Positions 1 through 9,323 of a DNA stretch of 27,957 nt are shown here, in pieces. A program made the translations under genes and the position numbers. How positions within the stretch are numbered: the stretch's first letter is position 1; each line of letters begins with the position of its first letter. Below the pieces are notes generated by a model that was not told where the DNA came from, ran no database searches, and saw only the letters and a program-made list of their open reading frames with translations. The DNA comes from a virus: the IMG/VR virus record IMGVR_UViG_3300029448_005000, positions 1 to 27,957 of that record; one strand, 5' to 3'.

Positions 1-1
1 T

Positions 2-1042
2 ATTAAGTCGCAAGAGTTAAATGAAACAGATGGAGATAATGATTTTACTAATCGAAACTCTGCTACTAGGACTGAGATATACAACAATAACCTGGATTAC
101 GCAGGATATCTTGCCACTGTTGATGAAATAGATCAAGCTATAAACCTTGATGACATTGACCCTACAAAAGGTAAAGGAGATAGAGAAGCTTTTGCTAGTG
201 CACTTGCAACAGCACTAAACACAGCGGCAAATACTACAAATTCAGTGTTAACATTTAATAATTTAGAAGAAGCAAAAAATAGTGCTAGAAGAAGGCTACG
301 TGGTATGAGTGAAGAATTGTTTGATGAGTTTGATCAAACCATGAACAACGAAACCAAGTCACAGCTACTCACCAGCATTGTTACTGATTCTAATTTCATA
401 GTAAGAACTAGCGCTAGAGGCGTTGAAACAGTGGTTGATGCTAATATTGAAGCACTTGGAAACAACATTATACAGCTTACAAAAAAAGACGGCAGCAATG
501 ATAAAGAGGTTGACATAGATGGAGATTTTTACCAAACGCTAAAAGATAGTAATTTACTTACAGACAAAGTTGAAGGTTATATAAACGCGTTAAATAGTAT
601 AATAATAAAAAGAGACACGGCAGCTTCAATTAGCGATTACAATGATTTAGAAGGTGACGATAAGGAGTTAATAGATAAAGCATTAGCTGAATTAGCAAAA
701 GCAATAAATGAAGAGTTTATTGAACAGCGTGTAATATCAGGTAGTGTAAGTGATGATGATATTATCATGCAAATAGTAGGTAAAGACGGTGTGGTTTCGT
801 TAAAATCATTAGACATAGATAGAGCTATGTTAAATACAAACGTGGGTAAAACAAGGCTATCAAATATATTTAAAAGTGTTTTAGGTATAAAAGCAAACGT
901 AAATAGATCACCGTTTATACAAAGAGGTACAGACTTTATATATGGAAAAATAGATGCTTCTATGCTGGAGAACAAATTCCAAACGGAACTTTTTAAACTC
1001 TTACCAACTGACATCACAACAAGAACAGGTTACGTAAATTAA
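2..1042 (+). CDS. 5'-truncated unknown protein, probably structural
   Basis: The reading frame is open from base 2, so the gene begins left of the window; the GTG at 245 is only an internal valine codon. About 346 residues are visible. They are acidic and rich in Asn, Asp, Thr and Ala, predicted mostly helical, with no signal peptide, membrane helix or catalytic motif I can recognise. The frame ends with TAA two bases before the ATG of the giant virion protein, so the two are probably co-transcribed. Position directly upstream of that protein suggests a structural or internal virion protein, but this is inferred from context only. I do not recognise the family. Confidence 0.75.
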   Translation: MKSQELNETDGDNDFTNRNSATRTEIYNNNLDYAGYLATVDEIDQAINLDDIDPTKGKGDREAFASALATALNTAANTTNSVLTFNNLEEAKNSARRRLRGMSEELFDEFDQTMNNETKSQLLTSIVTDSNFIVRTSARGVETVVDANIEALGNNIIQLTKKDGSNDKEVDIDGDFYQTLKDSNLLTDKVEGYINALNSIIIKRDTAASISDYNDLEGDDKELIDKALAELAKAINEEFIEQRVISGSVSDDDIIMQIVGKDGVVSLKSLDIDRAMLNTNVGKTRLSNIFKSVLGIKANVNRSPFIQRGTDFIYGKIDASMLENKFQTELFKLLPTDITTRTGYVN

Positions 1043-1044
1043 TT

Positions 1045-4000
1045 ATGTTAGAAAATTTATATCAAGTATTGGTTTCAAGAAATCAGTTACCAAGAGGACT
1101 GTCATTTAATGACTTTAGATACCAATACGAAAACAATCCGAATTTTAAAATATCAATAGACACTTCAGTAAAACGAATAGAAGACGAGCTAGGCTTGTCT
1201 CAACCTCAAGTTACCGATCAAAAACTAGGAAGACAATTTACTTATAAAGGAGAAAAATTTGTTTCACAAGAAGAAGAAAATGTAGGTGACTTCTTTGGTG
1301 ACTTCTTTGGTGATATGATTAGATCTTGGAAGTCAGGCTGGCAAGCATCTGATGCTGTTGATGAGACAATAACTCTAATGAACAGTAAGTTTGGTAGCTC
1401 AGGTGTTTCTGATCAAGATATACAAAAATTTATAGATTCTTACCAACAGTCTACAGACGTTGGCATGACTGATGAAATGCAACGCTTTAATAAAGAATAT
1501 GAAGAGCAAGGTGGTGGCGTATGGGGTTTTGTAAAGGGTGTTGTTAATAACCCTGGTGTTGCGCCGCAACTATTTGTGTCATCAATGGCAACATTAGCAG
1601 GATCATTTGCAGACTCTGAAGAGCTAGCTAGTGCTACACTTGGTGGTGCTGCTGCGGGTGGTGCGTTTGCAGGTGTTGGTGCAGTAGCTGGTGGTGTAGG
1701 TGCACTTGCTGTAGGTATGGAAGGAGCGTTAACGTTTGCAGAGTTATTAAGAGATGAGGTAGGTGAAAGAGATTTTAATATTGATAATGTAAGAGCTGTA
1801 CTTAGTGATAAAAAAAGATTTTCATCAATATACAATAAAGCTGTTGGTAGAGGTGTTGCGATAGGGTTGGTTGAAACAATGACAGCAAGACTAGCAGGTA
1901 CAACAGCAAGAGCTGTAAGAGGTGCTGTAAAGAAAGGTCAAAGAGCAGCCGCGTCTGCAGTTGGTGTAGGTGTTGAAGCTGTTGGTGGTGGTACAGGTGA
2001 AATATTTGGAAGGCTAGCAGCTGACCAAGAGATGGATGTCAGAGAGATAGGATTTGAAGCTATAGGTGGTACAGCAACAGCACCACTAACAATCGGTAGA
2101 GCAGCGTTTGCTCCTAACGCTACATACAATTTAAACAATCAAGAACTTACTGGAAACGAATTTAGAAAAGCTATTAATTCATTAGATGCTAAAACATTGT
2201 TGTCTAACAAGCTTAAAATTGATATAAAGAACGATGCTAATATGGAAGCATTAGTTAATGATAAAAGAAAAGATGCTTTGTATGATATGCAAATTGATAA
2301 CAAAGTAAAAGACGTTGCTGATAGAAGAAGAATAGTAGAACTAGAAAAGAAATATGCTAGTATTAAAGATCAAACAAGCGTATCAGGTAACATAAAAGCA
2401 ACAGAGTATAGAAACGAAATAAAACAAATACTAGGTAAGTACGGACAAAAAGCAGCTGACGCAGATTTAGTTTTACAAGGTGGCGTTCAAGTTAAAAAGT
2501 TACTTAACTTAGAAGATAACTTAGCTAAAACAGAAGGTTTTGCTAGGTTATTAAATATAAACTATAAAGAGTTTAATACGGATGAAGAATATAGAGAAGC
2601 CGTACAAAAACTATCAGGAGAAACTGTTAAAGAAAAGTCTTCAGAGGGCGAGATATTTCAAGATCCAGAAACAGGTAAGCAAACAATTTTTATAAATAAA
2701 GAAGTAGCAAGACAAAGTAAATTCTTTACAGTTGGTCAACACGAGTTGTTACATGGCTTATTACATGAGACATTAAGAAACAATGATGAAACCGCTATAC
2801 AAGTTGGTAAAACACTAGAAGGTTTTATATTTAATTTAGATGTTGACGCTGTTAACAGTCAGTCACTAAGATCAAGAATAAAAAAATATCAAACAGCTGT
2901 TGACGCTGGACAGTATGATACAGCCGCAAGATACGAAGAGGTTGTAACGTTAGTATCTGAAGCGTTAGCAAATAATGAATTAAAACTAAACACACCACTA
3001 TGGCAGAAGGTTGTTGATGCTGTAAGACAATTTATGAGAAAGCATTTTAATCAAGACATAGAAATAAAAGATGCTGGAGATATAATTAATTTTATCAAAG
3101 ACTACAACAAAAGTTTTGAGCAGGGTGTTTTATATAAGTCTATAGGTAGACTAACTGATAAACAACTACAAGTTAAAATAGAAAACGATCCAACGTTAGA
3201 TAGAATAATTAAGCTTGCTAAAAAAAGAAATACAAACAAAAAGTCTTTTGTAGATGATTATAATGATTTTAAGCTAGATCCAGAGACAAGAAAAAATACT
3301 GTTAACAATGCTTTTAAACAAGACGGTATAGACGGCTTAGTAAATAACTCACATTTATATCTACATAACATCGCAACGCTTATACAGGGTACACAAATGT
3401 ACGATGTTGATCGTATGTCTCAAGAAGAAATAAAAAAAGATAAACAAGATTTATTAGGTGACACACTAGATAACTTAATAAAACACATCAAAGCATATAA
3501 ATCAGAAAGAAACAATGATCCTGACGCTTACATAAACTCATTTATAAAATTTAAAATGGGTACAGCTGCTAAGAAATTACAAAGAACAGAAACAAAAGTA
3601 ACTGAAGCGCAAGAAAGAAAAGCAAGGCAAAGCGCTACGTTAGAAACGTTAAGCGATGAAGCTACAGCGACAATGATAGATATGTTTGAATTAGGCTCAA
3701 CAGAACAAAATAAACTAAACGAGGCAGTAAAAGCATCAGTTAATAGTGTTTTAAAAGATATGACTATTGGTGTAAAACCAAAAAGATCAAAGCTTGATTT
3801 ACAAAGCACGTTTAGAAAAGTTCTAAACAAAGAAATAAAAAAGACTATAAAGAAAAAGCCAGTGTATCAAGCTTGGTTAAAGAAAAACTTTCCAACATTT
3901 TTTAATGATGTTAATGTTGAAACGTTAAACAAAAGATTTAGAGGAGACAAGAGTAATCCAGATTTATTTGTAAGACCTACAGGAAAAAGATATTCAAGAA

Positions 4001-7000
4001 CAGCAACATCACAACCTCAATTATTTGAAAAGCAACCTTTAGCTCAAGTGATGCAAGGTTTAGATGATTACTTTATAAACGTGTCAGCTCAAAACGTAAA
4101 CAATAGAAAAGACAAAATAGTAGAAGAGATATCTAACTACATGGCATTTGAAGCTGCAAGAAAAATTACCTCATCACCTGATATATTTACAATTATAGAT
4201 GAAATAGGTATTACAAAGCTCGATGAAATTAATGAGCAAAGAGTTGAAGCTATAGTAAAAGATACTAGAGATGTAACAAATATAAGAACAAAACTTAAGC
4301 TAGCTGATTTAACGCCTGACATGAGAGGTAAACACGAAAGTAAAATTATAGATACATTTAAAACATATCAACCAATTGATATGTCAGGTAATGTTTCAGA
4401 GATATACTTAGCTCAGAAAAAGAAGATGCTAGCAACTATACCTGAAGAGGATAGAGCAGGCGTTGAAGCTTTTATGAACGATAGAGAGTACATGATAGCA
4501 AAACCACAAACAGGTTTATTTGTAGCAAATGTAAAAAGAACTCATGATAAAGAAGTATTAGATTATTTATACGAAACAGACAACGCAACAGCACCTACAA
4601 CTGAAAAGCAAGTTAGAGAAACAACTAATCACGCTGTTGAAATGATTAAGAGTATACCACCTCAAGTATTAAAAACATTAGTTGGCGACAAAGCAACAAC
4701 AACAGCGTTAACGTTTTTTGGCTTAAAAGATACTAATATGTCTATTGATAATTTACCATGGACAATTAAAAGTGAAAACAAATATTTATTAGGCGCTATA
4801 GACTCTCTCAATGAACACTTAAACTCACAAGAAACTGTAGACGAAGTATGGGATAGTTTAGATATTGATCCCGCTTGGAACTTTAAAGAATATGCTCCTG
4901 TAAATAAAACATCTGGTTTAATAGCAAATATATCAAAAGATCTAGAATCAAACTCAAGTAACAACCAACAAGAAATAATAGATAAATACAAAAACAAAGT
5001 TACACTAGCAAATGTAAATAACCCAAAGGTTCAAGCGTACATGCAATATAAATTTGCTGAAGCGTATAAAAACAGCAACGTAAAAAACAAAGCTGCAAAC
5101 ATAAGGTTATTACAAGGAACAACAAACGCAACCGAGTCGTTTGTTAAAGCGTTAGCTAAAATAAAATACATACATGTATTAAATGGTAAGCCTCAATTAG
5201 CACCTACAAAAAGTACATTATGGGGATATTTAGAGCATTTAAAAGAAAACGCAAACACATTAACTGACTTTAATAAACTAAATCTTGAATACGTTAACGA
5301 TAAGATAACTCAAGAAGAGTATATGGCAGAAGCTAAAAAACTAGCCAATCAAATGGAGATCAGTTATAATGATACTGATTTGTCTGTTATAGAGTTAGAT
5401 AGAAATTTTAACAAAAACTTAGGACAAGGTGATTTTAAACTAAGAGCGCTAAAACCAAAGGACTTAAATAACTTTATAAATATTGAAACTGGTAAAAACG
5501 CTAACACAGAATTAGCAGACAAAATGTTTGCGATGGAAGAAAATAATAACTTGTTAATTAGAAAACAAAAGTTAGCAGACCCATCTGACCAGCTTAAGAA
5601 ATTTAAAAACTACGACAAAGCCTTGAAGATGGCTAATCGTTTAAACCCACCAGAAAAAGGTATAAGTATATTAGACTTTGATGACACGTTGGCTAAGACT
5701 AAATCTAACGTGCTTTACACGCTCCCTGATGGCACGAAAGGAAAAATTGATGCTACAGCATTTGCAGAGCAAGCTGGAGCCTTAGAAGCTGCAGGAGCTA
5801 AGTTTGATTTTAGTGAGTTTAGTCAGGTAAAAGCTGGTAAAAAAGGACCGTTTTTTGCTAAAGCTTTAGATCTTATAGGAAAGTACGGTAACAAAGATAT
5901 GTTTATATTAACAGCAAGACCTCAAGAGGCTGCACCTGCTATACAGAAATTCTTAAAAGGTGTTGGGTTAAATATAAAAGTTGAAAACATTATAGGTTTA
6001 GAAGATGGTAGGCCAGAGGCTAAAGCAGAATTTATAGTTGATAAAGCCGCTGAAGGTTATAATAACTTTTTGTTTGCTGATGACGCTGTTAAAAATACAA
6101 TTGCTGTTAACGAAGTGTTAGAAAGTTTAGATATTAATGGTAAAGTATATCAAGTTAAACAAGACTTCAGGCAAAACATGGACCAGAAGTTTAACAAGAT
6201 ATTAGAGCAAGTTAAAGGTATAGATCGTAATGCTGTTTTTTCTGATGCTGCAGCTAGAGTACGTGGTGCTTTAAATGATAAGTTTTGGTCAAGATTATTT
6301 GTGCCACCAGGTGCTGATGATTTTAAAGGTTTGATGTATTACTTTATGGGTAAAGGCAAACAAGGTCAAGCACACGCTGAATTTTTTAACGAAACATTAT
6401 TTAAACCATTTGCTAAAGCAACAAAGAGTATTAACGCGGCTAGACAGAGAATAGTTAATGAGTATGCTCAGTTAACAAAGGACATGCCAGCAGTAAAGAA
6501 GATGTTACTTAAAGCAACTGGCTACAGTAATTTTACGTACGATCAAGCTATAAGGGTTTACTTAATGCATCAAAATAACATTGATATACCTGGCTTAGCA
6601 AAAAGAGATTTAACAGCTTTATTAGATATAGTAAAATCTGATCCTAGTTTAGTATCATATGCTGACAAAGTTTCAGCTATAACAAGATTAGATGAAGGCT
6701 ACGTACAACCTGATGACGTTAATTGGTTAGCATCAACGATAGAGTTAGATTTAAGATCTATCACAACCATAACTAAAAGAGCAGAATATCTTTCTGAGTG
6801 GAAAGCAAATAAGGATGCTATATTTACACCTGATAATCTAAATAAAATAGAAGCTATATACGGTGCTAGCGTAAGATCAGCACTAGAAGATTCATTGTAT
6901 CGTATGGAGATCGGTACTAACAGACCTACAGGTATGAGTAAAATAGCTAATGAATTTACTGACTGGGCCAATGGTGCTGTTGGTAATATAATGTTCTTTA

Positions 7001-8184
7001 ATATAAGATCAGCTGTACTACAAACAATATCATTTGCTAACTTTGTAAACTGGAGTGATAACAACCCTTATAAATACATGAAAGCTGTTGGTAACTTTCC
7101 ACAGTTCGCTAAAGACTTTGCTATGATATGGAACTCTGACTTCTTAAAAAGCAGAAGACAAGGGCTACAAACTGACGTTAACGCGTCTGAAATAGTAAAT
7201 CAAGCCGCTAATTCTAAAAATAAAGTTAAAGCACTTATAGCTTATGTACTTGGTAAAGGTTATTTACCTACACAAATGGGTGATAGTTTTGCGATATGTA
7301 CGGGTGGTGCAGGTTTTTATAGAAATAGAGTTGATTCGTATTTAAAGCAAGGTTTAAATTTAAAAGAAGCGGAGTCAAAGGCGTTTAGTGACATGCAAGA
7401 AACATCTGAAGACGCACAGCAATCAGCAAGACCAGATAAAATATCACAACAACAAGCTAGTGAAATAGGTAGATGGATACTTAGTTTTCAAAACACACCA
7501 ATGCAATATACAAGGATAATAAAGAAAGCTGCGTTAGATTTAGCTAACAAAAGAGGTGACGCTAAAACTAATATATCTAAGATAATTTATTATGGTGCTT
7601 TACAAAACCTAATATTTACCTCATTACAAAATGCAATTTTTGCTTTAGCATTTAGCGACGTTGAAGAAGACGAAGAAAAAGAAAAGTATAGTAGAATAGC
7701 AAATGGTATGGTTGATACTATACTAAGAGGCACAGGTATTTACGGTGCTGTAGCAGCTATGCTAAAGAACGTAGCGCTAGAGTTTGTAGATCAAAACAAA
7801 AAAGGATATAGAGCTGATCACGCGTACACAGTGCTAGAAGCAGTTAACTTATCACCAGCACTTGGTAGTAAAACTAGAAAAGTATACAGCGCTACACAAG
7901 CAGTTAAATTTAACAGTGATGAAATAATGTCAAGAGGTTTTCATATAGATAACCCAGCGTACGAAGCTGTAGCTAATGTAACATCAGCTGCAATTAACTT
8001 ACCAGTTGATAGAGCGTTAAGGATAACAGATAATTTACGTGAAGCTACTAATAAAGAAAATCAAGCCTGGCAAAGAATAGCTTTAACTCTTGGCTGGAGC
8101 ACGTGGGACTTAGGCATAGAAGGTCAACGTAGAAAAAAAGATAAGAAAAAGAAAAAGAAGAAAGGTGGACTTAAATTATTATAA
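1045..8184 (+). CDS. Giant polyvalent virion-type protein (zincin-like and HAD domains)
   Basis: A 2379-residue protein starting at ATG in the context AATTATG. Visible regions in order: an N-terminal part with a duplicated GDFF segment (residues 81-88); Gly/Ala-rich, membrane-like stretches at about 173-240 and 270-350; a zincin-like motif H566-E-L-L-H570 with another His at 574 and Glu-rich helices after it; long Lys-rich helical regions; an HAD phosphatase-like domain at about 1540-1705 with D1544-F-D1546-D-T, T1623 and D1679-D1680; a C-terminal region (about 1760-2330) resembling the C-terminal domain of phage large polyvalent proteins; and a Lys-rich tail. Such proteins are thought to be packaged in the virion and delivered with the DNA (established for some families, inferred here). 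No RNA polymerase motif was recognised. An ejection or internal core protein is the best guess; catalytic activity of either domain is unproven. Confidence 0.9.
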   Translation: MLENLYQVLVSRNQLPRGLSFNDFRYQYENNPNFKISIDTSVKRIEDELGLSQPQVTDQKLGRQFTYKGEKFVSQEEENVGDFFGDFFGDMIRSWKSGWQASDAVDETITLMNSKFGSSGVSDQDIQKFIDSYQQSTDVGMTDEMQRFNKEYEEQGGGVWGFVKGVVNNPGVAPQLFVSSMATLAGSFADSEELASATLGGAAAGGAFAGVGAVAGGVGALAVGMEGALTFAELLRDEVGERDFNIDNVRAVLSDKKRFSSIYNKAVGRGVAIGLVETMTARLAGTTARAVRGAVKKGQRAAASAVGVGVEAVGGGTGEIFGRLAADQEMDVREIGFEAIGGTATAPLTIGRAAFAPNATYNLNNQELTGNEFRKAINSLDAKTLLSNKLKIDIKNDANMEALVNDKRKDALYDMQIDNKVKDVADRRRIVELEKKYASIKDQTSVSGNIKATEYRNEIKQILGKYGQKAADADLVLQGGVQVKKLLNLEDNLAKTEGFARLLNINYKEFNTDEEYREAVQKLSGETVKEKSSEGEIFQDPETGKQTIFINKEVARQSKFFTVGQHELLHGLLHETLRNNDETAIQVGKTLEGFIFNLDVDAVNSQSLRSRIKKYQTAVDAGQYDTAARYEEVVTLVSEALANNELKLNTPLWQKVVDAVRQFMRKHFNQDIEIKDAGDIINFIKDYNKSFEQGVLYKSIGRLTDKQLQVKIENDPTLDRIIKLAKKRNTNKKSFVDDYNDFKLDPETRKNTVNNAFKQDGIDGLVNNSHLYLHNIATLIQGTQMYDVDRMSQEEIKKDKQDLLGDTLDNLIKHIKAYKSERNNDPDAYINSFIKFKMGTAAKKLQRTETKVTEAQERKARQSATLETLSDEATATMIDMFELGSTEQNKLNEAVKASVNSVLKDMTIGVKPKRSKLDLQSTFRKVLNKEIKKTIKKKPVYQAWLKKNFPTFFNDVNVETLNKRFRGDKSNPDLFVRPTGKRYSRTATSQPQLFEKQPLAQVMQGLDDYFINVSAQNVNNRKDKIVEEISNYMAFEAARKITSSPDIFTIIDEIGITKLDEINEQRVEAIVKDTRDVTNIRTKLKLADLTPDMRGKHESKIIDTFKTYQPIDMSGNVSEIYLAQKKKMLATIPEEDRAGVEAFMNDREYMIAKPQTGLFVANVKRTHDKEVLDYLYETDNATAPTTEKQVRETTNHAVEMIKSIPPQVLKTLVGDKATTTALTFFGLKDTNMSIDNLPWTIKSENKYLLGAIDSLNEHLNSQETVDEVWDSLDIDPAWNFKEYAPVNKTSGLIANISKDLESNSSNNQQEIIDKYKNKVTLANVNNPKVQAYMQYKFAEAYKNSNVKNKAANIRLLQGTTNATESFVKALAKIKYIHVLNGKPQLAPTKSTLWGYLEHLKENANTLTDFNKLNLEYVNDKITQEEYMAEAKKLANQMEISYNDTDLSVIELDRNFNKNLGQGDFKLRALKPKDLNNFINIETGKNANTELADKMFAMEENNNLLIRKQKLADPSDQLKKFKNYDKALKMANRLNPPEKGISILDFDDTLAKTKSNVLYTLPDGTKGKIDATAFAEQAGALEAAGAKFDFSEFSQVKAGKKGPFFAKALDLIGKYGNKDMFILTARPQEAAPAIQKFLKGVGLNIKVENIIGLEDGRPEAKAEFIVDKAAEGYNNFLFADDAVKNTIAVNEVLESLDINGKVYQVKQDFRQNMDQKFNKILEQVKGIDRNAVFSDAAARVRGALNDKFWSRLFVPPGADDFKGLMYYFMGKGKQGQAHAEFFNETLFKPFAKATKSINAARQRIVNEYAQLTKDMPAVKKMLLKATGYSNFTYDQAIRVYLMHQNNIDIPGLAKRDLTALLDIVKSDPSLVSYADKVSAITRLDEGYVQPDDVNWLASTIELDLRSITTITKRAEYLSEWKANKDAIFTPDNLNKIEAIYGASVRSALEDSLYRMEIGTNRPTGMSKIANEFTDWANGAVGNIMFFNIRSAVLQTISFANFVNWSDNNPYKYMKAVGNFPQFAKDFAMIWNSDFLKSRRQGLQTDVNASEIVNQAANSKNKVKALIAYVLGKGYLPTQMGDSFAICTGGAGFYRNRVDSYLKQGLNLKEAESKAFSDMQETSEDAQQSARPDKISQQQASEIGRWILSFQNTPMQYTRIIKKAALDLANKRGDAKTNISKIIYYGALQNLIFTSLQNAIFALAFSDVEEDEEKEKYSRIANGMVDTILRGTGIYGAVAAMLKNVALEFVDQNKKGYRADHAYTVLEAVNLSPALGSKTRKVYSATQAVKFNSDEIMSRGFHIDNPAYEAVANVTSAAINLPVDRALRITDNLREATNKENQAWQRIALTLGWSTWDLGIEGQRRKKDKKKKKKKGGLKLL
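1285..1308 (+). repeat. Two tandem 12-bp units inside the giant gene
   Basis: The unit GGTGACTTCTTT occurs twice in a row and is followed by a partial third copy (GGTGA). It encodes GDFF-GDFF-GD. The repeat keeps the reading frame, so it looks like a small in-frame duplication in the coding sequence rather than a regulatory site. Confidence 0.7.
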
Positions 8185-8203
8185 TTAGACGTAATTATAA
8201 ATT

Positions 8204-8245
8204 ATGGCAGCACAAAATAACACAACAACTAAATCACTTTCATAA
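8204..8245 (+). CDS. Possible 13-residue leader peptide
   Basis: A short ATG frame encoding MAAQNNTTTKSLS lies between the giant gene and the next gene. It has the same AATTATG start context as long genes here, and its stop overlaps the next start as TAATG. It could be a real mini-protein, a leader that couples ribosomes into the following gene, or chance. The polar sequence gives no clue to function. I keep it only because of the start context and the exact stop-start overlap. Confidence 0.25.
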   Translation: MAAQNNTTTKSLS

Positions 8246-8538
8246 TGGCGGAAATATTAGATAAACAAGTAGGTATTGATATAGATGGCGATAAAAAGCC
8301 AGATATAAAACTCGATATTAAGAGTATAGCTATCGTTGTAGGTTTTATTATTAGTGGCTCTATGGGTTATCAAAGCCTAAAACAAGAGATAGAGCTTGCT
8401 AAAGAATTACCTGTTTACGAAGTTAAAGAAACCTCTGATGGTTTATTACTTAAACAAAAGGTTGAATATCTTGAGAAAGAAATAGAAAACCTAGAGGACA
8501 AAGTAAAAGATATCGAGAACAAAGTATACAAAAGATGA
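8245..8538 (+). CDS. Single-helix membrane protein with coiled coil, holin or i-spanin candidate
   Basis: A 97-residue protein. Residues 12-20 form an Asp-rich loop (D12, D14, D16, D20) that resembles an EF-hand or dockerin-type calcium loop. One hydrophobic helix follows at about 27-45, and then a charged heptad-like segment (about 67-95) that should form a coiled coil. One helix plus coiled coil next to an endolysin is the shape of an inner-membrane spanin, and small membrane proteins here can also be holins. Neither role is proven. The start overlaps the tiny upstream frame (TAATG) and the stop overlaps the HMA gene, which indicates translational coupling within a lysis-type operon. Confidence 0.85.
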   Translation: MAEILDKQVGIDIDGDKKPDIKLDIKSIAIVVGFIISGSMGYQSLKQEIELAKELPVYEVKETSDGLLLKQKVEYLEKEIENLEDKVKDIENKVYKR

Positions 8539-8855
8539 TAGCAAAATTATTTATATTAGCTTTAGCGTTAAATAACATCACGTTAAAAGTTACAGGACTA
8601 ACATGCAGCATGTGTTCATTTAGCGTACAGAAAAGTGTAGAAAAAGTATACTTTGTAGAAAGTGTAGAGGCTAATATAGAAGATACCACTTTTGAAATAA
8701 GATTTAAAAAAGATAATTACGTAGATTTTTTTGCTATACAAAACGCTGTAGAAGATGCAGGGTTTTTTATAGATAAAGAGTCAGTTGCTGTAGATACAAA
8801 AAACACAAATGAATTTTGGCAAAACAGCAATTATATTATTTGGAAAAATAAATAA
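8535..8855 (+). CDS. Phage-encoded HMA (heavy-metal-associated) domain protein
   Basis: A 106-residue protein with a short hydrophobic N-terminus (about 1-14) that may be a signal peptide or anchor. After it come residues typical of the ferredoxin-like HMA fold: GLTCSMC with C24 and C27, a following helix containing SVQKSV, a strand with VESVEANI and a final AVEDAGF segment. This is the pattern of CopZ/Atx1/MerP-type proteins, which bind Cu(I) or other soft metals through the two cysteines. If exported it would act in the periplasm like MerP. The start ATG overlaps the upstream stop (ATGATAG) and the endolysin follows after 6 bases. Metal and role in infection are unknown; the fold assignment rests on the motif and overall pattern. 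Confidence 0.85.
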   Translation: MIAKLFILALALNNITLKVTGLTCSMCSFSVQKSVEKVYFVESVEANIEDTTFEIRFKKDNYVDFFAIQNAVEDAGFFIDKESVAVDTKNTNEFWQNSNYIIWKNK

Positions 8856-8861
8856 TAATTT

Positions 8862-9323
8862 ATGATAAGTAAACACATAAGTATGCGTGAAGGCACGTAT
8901 AGCATTACAGCAACAAGATTAGGTTTAGAAAACAAACCAACTGAAGAACATCTTAACAACATGAAGTTGTTAGCTGTAAAAGTGTTTGAACCACTTAGAG
9001 AGTGGGTAGGCGGTCCTATCAGAATAAATTCATTTTATCGTGGGCCAGAGTTAAACAAAGCTATCGGCGGTAGTAATAAGTCACAACATTGTCACGGCCA
9101 AGCTGTTGACATAGATGACGTGTATGGACACAAAACAAACGCTGAGATGTTTAACTATATAAAAGATAATTTAGAATTTGATCAGATGATTTGGGAGTTT
9201 GGTGACCACAAAAATCCTGACTGGGTACACGTAAGCTATGTTAATCCAGGCGAAAACAGAAACAGATGCTTAGTAGCGTTTAGAAAAGATGGAAGAACTC
9301 AGTACGCAAACTACGCAGCTTGA
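8862..9323 (+). CDS. M15-family peptidase, probable endolysin
   Basis: A 153-residue protein with the peptidase M15A signature S74-x-H76-x-x-G79-x-A81-x-D83 and, downstream, WEFG (E112) and WVH (H123). In the family H76, D83 and H123 bind zinc and the Glu is catalytic. These enzymes cleave peptide cross-links of peptidoglycan and act as endolysins in many phages. The length matches a single catalytic domain without a cell-wall-binding domain and there is no signal peptide, so export through a holin would be expected. The start follows the context AATTTATG. The last 35 bases overlap a frame-shifted mini-gene. Confidence 0.92.
   Translation: MISKHISMREGTYSITATRLGLENKPTEEHLNNMKLLAVKVFEPLREWVGGPIRINSFYRGPELNKAIGGSNKSQHCHGQAVDIDDVYGHKTNAEMFNYIKDNLEFDQMIWEFGDHKNPDWVHVSYVNPGENRNRCLVAFRKDGRTQYANYAA

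Noticed and set aside
245-1042. GTG at 245 as the start of the first gene
   Set aside because: The frame is open back to base 2 with protein-like composition, so the gene is truncated by the window edge.
1440-2138. Minus-strand open frames opposite the Gly/Ala-rich part of the giant gene
   Set aside because: They are shadows caused by the biased Gly/Ala codons; composition is low-complexity and no start context or partner supports them.
8128-8172. A/G-rich tract at the end of the giant gene as a regulatory or frameshift site
   Set aside because: It simply encodes the Lys-rich C-terminal tail, and the frame continues to a normal stop with no sensible alternative frame after it.
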